In this document: one piece after another, positions 1 to 6,171 of the stretch
Numbering within the stretch: the first letter of the stretch is position 1
Layout: the number at the start of each line of letters is the position of its first letter
Source of the DNA: Gammaproteobacteria bacterium
Lineage (GTDB): Bacteria; Pseudomonadota; Gammaproteobacteria; Steroidobacterales; Steroidobacteraceae
Assembly (NCBI GenBank): GCA_003156695.1
Contig: PMHN01000121.1
Coordinates: 7,007 to 13,177 of the forward strand
Length of the DNA stretch: 6,171 nucleotides
Reading direction: 5' to 3'
Translations under genes and position numbers: made by a program
The notes under the pieces: model-generated
What the model was told of the DNA's origin: nothing
Databases searched by the model: none
What the model saw: only the letters and a program-made list of their open reading frames with translations

Positions 1-351
1 ATCCAACATCCGTGGTGCGACACCTTGATGTCGTACCTGAGTCATCCTGAGCGCGCAACCGGCCGGGAACTCCAGAGCCTGGATTTGTTCACTCACGAGA
101 GCATGCACGTGCGCGGTGAGCTCAACGAAGCCCTGACCGAATGCGAGGCCGTCCAGCGCAATTACCGTGCGGCGAGGTTACTCGGTGTCCCTGATAAAGC
201 CGCCAGGGAGAACGCCCTTCGGTACTACAACATCAACTATCAGCAGCGGGGAAAAATTGGCGGCATGCAGGCTGCCTATTATTCGGATCAATGCGCCCCC
301 GGCAAAGCCATGGACGAGCACTTGAGCGATTCGACCTGGGCTACGCCGTAG
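1..351 (+). CDS. C-terminal fragment of a putative HExxH metallopeptidase-like protein (5' end outside window)
   Basis: The reading frame is open from base 1 to a TAG at 349-351, so this is most likely the 3' end of a longer gene. The TTG-ATG at 25-30 has no convincing ribosome binding site, and coding continues in frame before it. At 94-108 the frame encodes H-E-S-M-H, a zinc-metalloprotease HExxH motif, followed by V-R-G-E-L-N-E and then A-L-T-E-C. The spacing HExxHxxGxxN resembles the metzincin motif, but with Asn at the third-ligand position; the nearby Glu residues could ligate metal instead. Three cysteines are visible (codons at 16, 142 and 292), which would fit a protein folded outside the cytoplasm, though no signal peptide can be seen because the N-terminus is missing. 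From memory, small uncharacterised actinobacterial proteins share a similar HExxHxxG...TEC core and C-terminal Tyr/Cys/Gly pattern. That link is unverified. The gene converges on the S9 peptidase gene with 60 nt between stops. Catalytic activity is inferred only from the motif. Confidence 0.68.
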   Translation: MQHPWCDTLMSYLSHPERATGRELQSLDLFTHESMHVRGELNEALTECEAVQRNYRAARLLGVPDKAARENALRYYNINYQQRGKIGGMQAAYYSDQCAPGKAMDEHLSDSTWATP

Positions 352-376
352 GTCCGATGACGGCGTGACTCACCGG

Positions 377-389
377 CCGGGCAGCCCGG
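377..389. terminator. Short GC-rich hairpin between convergent genes, possible weak bidirectional terminator
   Basis: The 60-nt gap between the two converging stop codons contains CCGGG-CAG-CCCGG, a perfect 5-bp GC stem with a 3-nt loop. Its position suits transcription ending from both sides. No T-run follows on either strand, so it is not a canonical intrinsic terminator, and the match could be chance in GC-rich DNA. Confidence 0.25.
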
Positions 390-411
390 GTCATTGATCC
401 GTCCGCAGCCA

Positions 412-2409
412 TCACTGCAGATAGCGTTCAAACCAGGCCAGTGTCCGGTGATCCGCATCTTCGATGTGTGCGGGCTCTCGCAGTCCGTGGCCTTCCCCCG
501 GGTAGATCACCGAAGACGTCGGAACGCCGAGCGCCTTGAGTGCGTGCCAGAACTCCCGCGTCTGTGATGCGGGGCACTCGATGTCGCGCTCGCCGACGTA
601 GGCAAATACCGGGGTGTGAACGTTGCGGATGAAGGTGATGGGCGAGGAGCGCGCGTATACCGCCGGATCGTCGTAAACGGAGGCGCCGAAATACGGCAAC
701 ATCCACGCGTCGATGCCATTCTCGCCGTAGTACGACTGCCAGTCGCTGATGCCGGCGGCGGCGACACCGGCCTTGAAGCGATTGGTCTGCGTCACGGCCC
801 ACATGGTCATGAAGCCGCCGTAGCTGCCCCCCGTGATCCCGAGGCGCTCGCCGTCGATCGGCGCCAACTTCATCGCGGCGTCGACGCCTGACAAAATGTC
901 GCGCAGATCACCGTGTCCCAAATCACGGACGTTGGCGGCGGTAAAGCGCTCGCCCTGCCCGAAGCTACCCCGCGGATTGGGCAGAAACAACGCGTAGCCA
1001 CGCTCCAGCAGGGTTCGCGTCAACCCCGGACCGGCGAAGACCGGCTGCGCCGCGGCGGCGGGGCCGCCGTGCACACGGGTCACCATCGGCAGCGTGCCCT
1101 TGCGGTGCTCTGGTAACAGCAGCCAGCCCTGGACATCGAACCCATCGCTCTTCCAGGACAGGCTCTGCGCACGCAGCGGCATCGTCATGCCCGCGTTGCT
1201 GGTCGTCAGATCGTGCCAGCGCCCGATCGCCCCGACCTGGATCTCCGGGGGCACGGTGAAGGATTCATGGGCCGTCGCGGTCACCTGCGACGGGCACGCC
1301 TGCGAGACGCCGGCGTCGCGGCCGGAGAGTGATTCGGAGCCGCTCCACAGTATGGTGCCGGCGGCCGCGTGACGGCCGTCGCCAAAATCAACGATCTGTG
1401 TCCGATCAACGGCGAGGAGTTCCGCGTGCAGGTGCCCGTCACAACCCCAGGCGAGCGCGCGGGCGGACGCCCTCATTTCCGGTGTGATGTTGGTGGCCGG
1501 TCCGCCGGCCAGAGGCACGGTATAGATGTCCCCGCCCGTCGAGCCGAAGTCGCTCATGATTCCGGCGATGAATGCGACCGTCGTGCCGTCGGGAGACAGC
1601 CGCGGCGCGGTGATCTGCTGGCGGATGTCTGCGGGGCTATAGAGGATGCGCCCTGCCGCCGCGTCCACTCTGAAATCGTACAACCTGGCGTGCCACCAGT
1701 TGTTGTCGCCATCGCCCGGCGCCGCGGTTGCAATGAAGCCCTTGCCGTCCGGCTGCCAATCGTATTCGTAAACGAACAGGTCCGGGGGCGATGCCCAGTG
1801 CACAGTGTCGCCCTCTAGAATCGCGATGCGCTGCTCCCGCGGCGCCTCGTCCATATCGCCGGCCACCGGCGCACCCGCCTGGGTGGCACCCACCTCCTTG
1901 TTGGCGTTCTCGATCGCGAGCATCGCGAGTCGGCCGCCCGGCCCGTAGCTAAGCGCGGTGATGGTGCCCTCGAACGCGAGCAGCCTGGTCAAAGCGGAGC
2001 CGTCGGCGGCGACGCTGTACACGGAGCGAGCGTGACTTCCGGGCTTGCGCAGCGCGAAGGTGACGTGCGCGCCATCGGGGGCCCATATGGGTGAAGCGGG
2101 CCAACACTCCGGTACGCGGCCGCAGGGCACGACCACGGTGCTGGCAGCGCCGGTCGCGACGCGCCTGATAACGAGGTCGCGGACTTGTGGCGGGCCCCCG
2201 GACGCTGGCGCATCCCCTTCGACCGAGGCCACGAACGCGCCGTCCGGTGACACCGAGATTTCCAGAAAGCGGTGCACCGGCCGTACGGGCTGTGCAGAAT
2301 CGTCGGCGCTGGCAAGACCTGTCATTACCAGGGCAACCGCGCCCGCGATGGCCGCGAAGGTGGCGCGCACCTTGACATGACCGCTCAAGGTTTTGTGGGT
2401 TGAGCGCAT
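412..2409 (-). CDS. Secreted S9-family (prolyl oligopeptidase-like) serine peptidase
   Basis: This is a 665-aa serine peptidase of the S9 family, which cleaves peptides with an alpha/beta-hydrolase domain capped by a beta-propeller. Residues 1-35 form a signal peptide: a basic n-region, a hydrophobic core (AIAGAVALVMTG) and a likely cleavage site after ASA. Action in the periplasm or outside the cell is therefore expected. The propeller (about 40-385) shows recurring S/A/Q-PDG blade motifs near 54, 110, 219 and 272. The catalytic domain (about 415-665) has the oxyanion-region HGGP at 447-450, NPRGS at 478-482, nucleophile Ser529 in GGSYGG, Asp609 in GERDIECP and His641 in GEGHGL, so the triad is complete and in the right order. 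A GTG three codons upstream (2416-2418) would give 668 aa. I prefer the ATG because GGAG lies 8 nt before it. The gene follows the alpha/beta hydrolase gene by 30 nt. Exact specificity (dipeptidyl, oligo- or acylaminoacyl-peptidase) cannot be read from the sequence. Confidence 0.92.
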   Translation of the reverse strand: MRSTHKTLSGHVKVRATFAAIAGAVALVMTGLASADDSAQPVRPVHRFLEISVSPDGAFVASVEGDAPASGGPPQVRDLVIRRVATGAASTVVVPCGRVPECWPASPIWAPDGAHVTFALRKPGSHARSVYSVAADGSALTRLLAFEGTITALSYGPGGRLAMLAIENANKEVGATQAGAPVAGDMDEAPREQRIAILEGDTVHWASPPDLFVYEYDWQPDGKGFIATAAPGDGDNNWWHARLYDFRVDAAAGRILYSPADIRQQITAPRLSPDGTTVAFIAGIMSDFGSTGGDIYTVPLAGGPATNITPEMRASARALAWGCDGHLHAELLAVDRTQIVDFGDGRHAAAGTILWSGSESLSGRDAGVSQACPSQVTATAHESFTVPPEIQVGAIGRWHDLTTSNAGMTMPLRAQSLSWKSDGFDVQGWLLLPEHRKGTLPMVTRVHGGPAAAAQPVFAGPGLTRTLLERGYALFLPNPRGSFGQGERFTAANVRDLGHGDLRDILSGVDAAMKLAPIDGERLGITGGSYGGFMTMWAVTQTNRFKAGVAAAGISDWQSYYGENGIDAWMLPYFGASVYDDPAVYARSSPITFIRNVHTPVFAYVGERDIECPASQTREFWHALKALGVPTSSVIYPGEGHGLREPAHIEDADHRTLAWFERYLQ

Positions 2410-2417
2410 CAGTTTCA

Positions 2418-2421
2418 CTCC
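2418..2421 (-). promoter_or_regulatory. Ribosome binding site GGAG that decides the S9 peptidase start
   Basis: On the minus strand GGAG is followed by 8 nt and then ATG at 2409-2407. For the alternative GTG at 2418-2416 this element would overlap the start codon, so it supports the ATG. Confidence 0.55.
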
Positions 2422-2439
2422 ATCACGTAGTCGCTTAAG

Positions 2440-3249
2440 TCAGTCCCCGTTCGCAGCGGACGAATCATTCTGTGACAGTCGCGCGAGGAAATCGATCAGC
2501 GCGGCGGCAACCTGCTGCGGGCAATCGAGGGGCGTAAAATGGGCGCCAGGGAGCATGATCAGCTCAGCCCCGAGCAGTTCGGCCAGCGGTCGCGCAACGC
2601 TGTCCACTGGCAGGAACTCGTCATGCTCCCCCCAGAGGACCAGCGCTGGCGCGCCGATCGCCCGCAGCGCTTCTCCCAGGTGCAGCGTCTGCCGTGGATC
2701 CAGGTCCCGCGCGGCACGGATCAGGCGCAACCCCCCCTGCTCGCCCGCATAGGCCGCGAGCATTTCGCGCAGCGCAGCGCTCTTGCCGAGCCGCCGCGCC
2801 AGCACGGGATGGAGCCGCCCCGCCTGTGCCGTGTCCCAGGTCTGAATGCTGGTGATCGCCTCCATGGCCCACTCGCCCGCGTACACCCCGTCGAGTACCA
2901 CCAGACCCCGAACCCGCTGCGGCGCCATGCTCAACAACAATTGTGCTGCCGCCGAACCGACGTCGTGGGCCGCCACCACGGCGCGCGCGACCCCGAGCGC
3001 GTCGAGCATTTCCAGTAACCAGCGCGCCTGATGCTCCATGTCGAGGCGTTCGCCGGCGGCAGCGTCCGACCCGCCGTACCCCACGAGATCGGGGACCAGA
3101 ACACGGTAGCCGGCGTTGACGAGTGATGGCGCGACGCTCGACCACAGCATCCCAGTGGCGGGAAATCCGTGCAGCAAAAGGAGCGGAACGCCATCACCGT
3201 CATCATCCAGCGCAATGATGGCGTTGGTGACGCGGACTGTCTTTCTCAT
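2440..3249 (-). CDS. Alpha/beta hydrolase with Asp nucleophile (epoxide hydrolase / haloalkane dehalogenase-like)
   Basis: This is a 269-aa cytoplasmic alpha/beta hydrolase with no signal peptide. HGFP at 27-30 forms the oxyanion-hole segment, with Trp36 after it. The nucleophile elbow at 95-99 is H-D-V-G-S, so the nucleophile is Asp96 rather than Ser, as in epoxide hydrolases and haloalkane dehalogenases. Asp210 (in WGEHDEF) and His237 (in LPGAHFTPLDCP) complete the expected triad. The HFxxxDxP pattern after the histidine resembles the usual HFxxxExP of this group. The residue after the nucleophile is Val, whereas haloalkane dehalogenases usually have Trp there for halide binding, so an epoxide hydrolase-like role is somewhat more likely. 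The cap region (about 120-195) has Tyr123 and Tyr167 that could assist epoxide opening, but I cannot align them. The ATG is the only sensible start; a GGAGG lies 19 nt upstream, too far for a normal binding site. The gene lies 74 nt after der and 30 nt before the peptidase. The substrate is unknown. Confidence 0.88.
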   Translation of the reverse strand: MRKTVRVTNAIIALDDDGDGVPLLLLHGFPATGMLWSSVAPSLVNAGYRVLVPDLVGYGGSDAAAGERLDMEHQARWLLEMLDALGVARAVVAAHDVGSAAAQLLLSMAPQRVRGLVVLDGVYAGEWAMEAITSIQTWDTAQAGRLHPVLARRLGKSAALREMLAAYAGEQGGLRLIRAARDLDPRQTLHLGEALRAIGAPALVLWGEHDEFLPVDSVARPLAELLGAELIMLPGAHFTPLDCPQQVAAALIDFLARLSQNDSSAANGD

Positions 3250-3309
3250 AGCGATCGTTGCCCGAAGGCCTCCCGGGCGGGAATCTACGCGCGTGTTGCG
3301 CCGGCGGAT

Positions 3310-3331
3310 AGCGCTGGCCGCTGTCAGCGCT
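3310..3331. repeat. Inverted repeat overlapping the der stop codon
   Basis: AGCGCTG (3310-3316) and CAGCGCT (3325-3331) form a perfect 7-bp stem with an 8-nt loop that includes part of the der stop codon (3324-3326). There is no T-run on the minus strand, so a canonical intrinsic terminator is not supported. It could slow or process the transcript between der and the downstream hydrolase genes, or be a chance match in GC-rich sequence. Confidence 0.3.
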
Positions 3332-4700
3332 TGCGCTTCTTTCCGGCCTGCCGCCGCGGCCGATCGAATTTCGGCCGCGCATGTTCCCGCCTGTAGGGGT
3401 TCGAGTCGGTGCGGTACTCGATGAAGACGGGGGTCGCGAACAGATCAAAGGTCTTGCGAAATACGTTCCCAAGATAGCGCGTGTAGGCGTCCGGCACGGA
3501 AGCGGTCTGGTTGCCGTGGATCACGATGCGCGGCGGGTTGCGGCCGCCCTGGTGCGCGTAGCGCAGCTTGATCCGCCGGCCGCGCACCAGCGGCGGCTGG
3601 TGGACGGTAAGCGCGTGCTCGAGCGTGCGGGTGAGCTCGCGCGTCGGCATGGTGCGCATCGCCGCCTCGAAGGCGCGCACCGTGGACTGCACCAGCTCGC
3701 CCACACCGGTGCCGTGGCGCGCGGATATGAAATGCAACGGCGCGAACGGCACGAAGTCGAGCTTCAGCGACAGCTGCCGGCGGATGTCCTCGCGCTGCTC
3801 CTGCGGAATGCCGTCCCACTTGTTGACGGCAATAATGAGCGCCCGCCCGCGTTGCAGGGCAATGCCCAGCACACTCGCGTCCTGCTCCGCGACCGTGTCG
3901 TGCGCATCGAGCACCAAAATGACCACGTGCGCCTCATCGATCGCCTGCAGCGTCTTGGCGACGCTCGCGCGCTCGACCACATCCTCGACTTTGGAACGAC
4001 GCCGCACGCCCGCGGTGTCGATAAGCACAAAGCTGCGGCCATCGCGCTCAAAAGGCACGAGAATACTGTCGCGCGTGGTGCCCGGCTCCGCGTCGGCAAT
4101 CACGCGCTCCTCTCCCAGCAAGCGGTTGACGAGGGTTGATTTGCCAACGTTGGGCCGGCCGATGACGGCGATGCGAATGGCGTCGGGCTCGTCGTCCGCA
4201 TCGCGCTGGGGTTCCAGGCCCGCGAGCACGTGTTCCATGAGCGTTTCGCAACCCTGCCCGTGGCTCGCGGAGATCGTGAGCGGCTCGCCCAGGCCGAGCG
4301 CGTGAAAGTCAGCGGACACCACGTCGGAGTCGAGACCCTCGGCCTTGTTGAGCGCCAGCGTCACGGGTTTGCCCGAGCGGCGCAGCTCGCGCACCACGAA
4401 GTGGTCCTGCGGCGAGAGCCCGGCGCGCGCATCCGCAAGCAGCACCAGGTAGTCGGCTTCCGCCACGGCGCGCTCGGTCTGCGCGCGCATCTGCGCTTCG
4501 ATGCCGCTGGGGTTCTCGACCAGACCGCCGGTGTCGATGACGACGTACGGAACCGGGCCTACGCGGCCAAAGCCGTACTGACGGTCACGCGTAAGTCCGG
4601 GCACATCCGCCACGATGGCATCGCGCGTGCTCGTGAGCACGTTGAACAGCGTCGATTTGCCGACGTTGGGTCGGCCGACAAGAGCGACGACTGGCAGCAT
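3324..4700 (-). CDS. der: Ribosome assembly GTPase Der (EngA), tandem G domains plus KH-like domain
   Basis: Der is an essential GTPase that works in the cytoplasm in assembly of the 50S ribosomal subunit. The 458-aa protein has the family's unique double-GTPase layout. G domain 1 carries GRPNVGKS at 9-16, DTGG at 56-59 and NKAE at 118-121. G domain 2 carries GRPNVGKS at 181-188, DTAG at 228-231 and NKWD at 293-296. A C-terminal KH-like domain follows (about 352-435), with the conserved segment HQPPLVRGRRIKLRYAHQGG at 367-386, and the protein ends in a very basic tail (KKRKR). The linker between G domains is short (about 163-173) and only mildly acidic, unlike the long acidic linker of the E. 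coli protein. The first domain's G4 motif has Glu in place of the usual Asp, a conservative change. The ATG at 4700 starts 9 nt after the bamB stop with no clear ribosome binding site, so translational coupling to bamB is likely. Length and motifs leave little doubt. Confidence 0.98.
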   Translation of the reverse strand: MLPVVALVGRPNVGKSTLFNVLTSTRDAIVADVPGLTRDRQYGFGRVGPVPYVVIDTGGLVENPSGIEAQMRAQTERAVAEADYLVLLADARAGLSPQDHFVVRELRRSGKPVTLALNKAEGLDSDVVSADFHALGLGEPLTISASHGQGCETLMEHVLAGLEPQRDADDEPDAIRIAVIGRPNVGKSTLVNRLLGEERVIADAEPGTTRDSILVPFERDGRSFVLIDTAGVRRRSKVEDVVERASVAKTLQAIDEAHVVILVLDAHDTVAEQDASVLGIALQRGRALIIAVNKWDGIPQEQREDIRRQLSLKLDFVPFAPLHFISARHGTGVGELVQSTVRAFEAAMRTMPTRELTRTLEHALTVHQPPLVRGRRIKLRYAHQGGRNPPRIVIHGNQTASVPDAYTRYLGNVFRKTFDLFATPVFIEYRTDSNPYRREHARPKFDRPRRQAGKKRKR

Positions 4701-4709
4701 GCTGCGCTG

Positions 4710-5921
4710 CTACTTACTCGGCTCTTGCGCTGGAGCCGGCGCCTCCGCAGTAACCTTCTTGGCAGCCGCTGCCAGCGGCCGTACTCTGAATGCGCTGATC
4801 TGGCCGCGGTCGTTGATGACCAGCACCTTGTCGCCCGCCACCAGCGGTGCGGCGCTGACGCGCACCTTGCCGGACGCCGCGCGCGCGGCGAGTGCCCCGG
4901 TGGCTTTGTCCAGCCAGTGCACGTAACCCTGATAGTCGGCGGTGACCACGGAATCGTCAGTGACCGCGGCTGCGGACAAGCTGCGATGCAACAGTGCTTT
5001 CTGCCGCCAGATCTCCGTTCCGGTGCGTGCGCGCAGGGCGACGACCTCGCCGTCCGCGCTCACCATGTAGAGCACGTCGGCATCGAGTGTCATGCCGCGA
5101 TAGCTGGAGGCGTCGTGCGACCACCACACCTGGCCGGTGTCGAGCGCGAGCATTGCGACCCGACCCTGGAATCCCACTGTGAATACGTCCTGCCCGGATA
5201 CACTCACCGGCGAATCGATGTCGTCGAGACGCTCGAGTTCCGTGCGGCCGTGTGGTGGCGCGACGGTTGCCTCCCACTGCATCGAGCCGTCGCTCATGTT
5301 CACCGCCGCCACCTTGCCGTTGTCGAAGCCGCACAACAGCAGGTCCCCTGCGATTACGGGGCGCGAGGTGCCGCGCAGCGAGAGCTTCGGCACCTGTTGC
5401 TCGTAGCTCCACAACTCGTGCCCGTCGGCAAGACTGAGCCCGTGCAGCCTGCCATCCACGGTGCGCAGCGCGATGAGGCGCTCGGAAATAACCGCCGGCG
5501 CCAGCACCTCGCCGCTGACGCGCACATTCCAGCGCACCGCGCCGTTGGCGGCATCCAGCGCAAAGAGGCGCCCGTCACTGGTGCCGACCAGCACCAGTCC
5601 CAGGCCATTGGCGGTACCGCCGGACAAGGGCGCGCGCGTGTGCGTACGCCACACGGTGTGCCCGGTTGCGAGATCGAAAGCCGCCACGTCGCCTCGGTGG
5701 CCGGCGGCGTAGACGTGATTATCGTCGGCGGAGAGGCTCAGTCCCAGCCGTAGTGCGACGGCCTTCTTGTCATCGACGGACGCGCTCCAGACGCGATCCA
5801 CTCGCAGCGTCGCCGCGAGCGGCGTCAGCTTCGCCGGCTCATCGATGGCCTTGTCCTTCGAGCAGGCCGCAATCCCGATAAGGAGAGCCGCGATCCAGGC
5901 CCAGCGTTGCAGGTGTTGCAT
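4710..5921 (-). CDS. bamB: Outer membrane protein assembly lipoprotein BamB (YfgL)
   Basis: BamB is the beta-propeller lipoprotein of the BAM complex, which folds beta-barrel proteins into the outer membrane, and it binds BamA from the periplasmic side. The 403-aa product begins with a lipoprotein signal: hydrophobic core about 8-19 and lipobox I-A-A-C, with Cys20 as the lipidated residue. Ser at +2 fits outer-membrane sorting. Residues about 45-380 hold repeated PQQ-like blade units (patterns such as ALDAANGAVRW at 121-131 and AVNMSDGSMQW at 206-216). The family-typical stretch GRTELERLDDID lies at 225-236. The C-terminus (about 383-403) is a low-complexity Ala/Pro/Lys/Glu tail beyond the propeller, probably flexible. 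The ATG at 5921 is 7 nt after the upstream stop, with only a weak AGGCG-like site. Position between a YfgM-like gene and der matches the conserved gammaproteobacterial order. Confidence 0.96.
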   Translation of the reverse strand: MQHLQRWAWIAALLIGIAACSKDKAIDEPAKLTPLAATLRVDRVWSASVDDKKAVALRLGLSLSADDNHVYAAGHRGDVAAFDLATGHTVWRTHTRAPLSGGTANGLGLVLVGTSDGRLFALDAANGAVRWNVRVSGEVLAPAVISERLIALRTVDGRLHGLSLADGHELWSYEQQVPKLSLRGTSRPVIAGDLLLCGFDNGKVAAVNMSDGSMQWEATVAPPHGRTELERLDDIDSPVSVSGQDVFTVGFQGRVAMLALDTGQVWWSHDASSYRGMTLDADVLYMVSADGEVVALRARTGTEIWRQKALLHRSLSAAAVTDDSVVTADYQGYVHWLDKATGALAARAASGKVRVSAAPLVAGDKVLVINDRGQISAFRVRPLAAAAKKVTAEAPAPAQEPSK

Positions 5922-5928
5922 GGTGCGC

Positions 5929-6171
5929 CTATTTTCTGGGTGCCACGGTGGTGGTGGCTGGCGGTGCCGGCGCTGCCGGCGCGTCAGCCGCCAGGTCAGC
6001 GATCTTGAGGTTCAGAACCGCCGCCTCAGCCCCGACGTTGCCCGCCTGCGCGTTGTGATACTCGGTGAGCGCAGCCGCCTTGTCGCCGCTGGCGAAGTAG
6101 GCATCGCCGCGCCGAGCGACCAGGATAGCCTCGCCGTTGGCGTGGCCTTGCACCATGCCGCCATCGGCGAA
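5929..6171 (-). CDS. C-terminal fragment of YfgM-like tetratricopeptide protein
   Basis: The frame is open at the right edge and ends at TAG (5929-5931), giving the last 80 residues of a longer protein. An internal Met at 6156 is unlikely to be the true start because coding continues upstream. The visible segment ARRGDAYFASGDKAAALTEY is a TPR-type helical hairpin (the RGD...G...AL..Y pattern) that matches the C-terminal repeat of YfgM proteins. YfgM is an inner-membrane protein with a periplasmic TPR domain that associates with SecYEG and the chaperone PpiD. The N-terminal membrane anchor would lie outside the window. The product ends in a Pro/Ala/Thr-rich tail (about 20 residues). The 7-nt spacing to bamB and the known yfgM-bamB adjacency are the main support for the assignment; the visible sequence alone would only say TPR protein. 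Confidence 0.82.
   Translation of the reverse strand, partial: FADGGMVQGHANGEAILVARRGDAYFASGDKAAALTEYHNAQAGNVGAEAAVLNLKIADLAADAPAAPAPPATTTVAPRK

Noticed and set aside
25..30. TTG-ATG as the true start of the left-edge gene
   Set aside because: No ribosome binding site precedes it, the frame is open upstream to base 1 with plausible coding sequence including a Trp-Cys pair, and the HExxH motif would otherwise sit unusually close to the N-terminus.
1094..1818. Plus-strand open frames antisense to the S9 peptidase propeller
   Set aside because: No domain pattern or supported start, and the minus-strand gene is continuous with signal peptide, blade repeats and full triad.
2621..3145. A 174-codon minus-strand frame overlapping the alpha/beta hydrolase
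   Set aside because: Its Arg/Gly-rich composition is a frame-shifted reading of the hydrolase gene, which itself carries all catalytic motifs.
3381..4305. Two plus-strand open frames of about 250 codons antisense to der
   Set aside because: They are in different frames of the same region, lack motifs, have Arg- or Ser-rich shadow composition, and der is certain on the other strand.
4230..5753. A 507-codon plus-strand open frame lying antisense across bamB and the 5' part of der
   Set aside because: Both opposite-strand genes are unmistakable and the frame has no recognisable motif, being rich in His, Arg, Val and Gln as expected from the complement of high-GC coding sequence.
1..6171. Mobile elements, CRISPR arrays, tRNA or rRNA genes
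   Set aside because: I saw no transposase or integrase motifs, no regularly spaced direct repeats and no tRNA-like or rRNA-like segments; the window is almost fully occupied by protein-coding genes.

Overview
The window looks like chromosomal DNA from a high-GC gammaproteobacterium. The minus strand carries a YfgM-type protein, then bamB, then der (engA). This is the housekeeping order yfgM-bamB-der known from many gammaproteobacteria, where hisS usually lies further upstream. I cannot name the genus from sequence alone. High GC and the atypical genes after der suggest a Xanthomonadales/Nevskiales-like lineage rather than an enteric one, but that is inference.

Layout, read in the minus-strand direction of transcription: the C-terminal end of a YfgM-like TPR protein (right edge to 5929); bamB, an outer-membrane assembly lipoprotein with a lipobox and PQQ-type beta-propeller repeats (5921-4710); der, the double-GTPase ribosome assembly factor (4700-3324); an alpha/beta hydrolase with an Asp-nucleophile elbow of the epoxide hydrolase/haloalkane dehalogenase type (3249-2440); and a secreted S9-family (prolyl oligopeptidase-like) serine peptidase (2409 or 2418 to 412). 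Gaps are 7, 9, 74 and about 21-30 nt, so the first three genes are almost certainly one transcript. The two hydrolases could be read from the same transcript or from a promoter in the 74-nt gap after der. A convergent plus-strand gene fragment enters from the left edge and ends at 351. It encodes the C-terminal part of a protein with a metalloprotease-like HExxH motif.

Functionally, the YfgM and BamB pair belongs to envelope protein export and outer-membrane biogenesis, and Der to 50S ribosome assembly. The S9 peptidase probably digests peptides outside the cytoplasm, and the alpha/beta hydrolase has no identifiable substrate. I found no mobile element, CRISPR array, tRNA or rRNA. No stretch longer than 300 bases lacks a gene. 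Most of the window is ordinary. The least ordinary part is the HExxH-containing fragment at the left edge.
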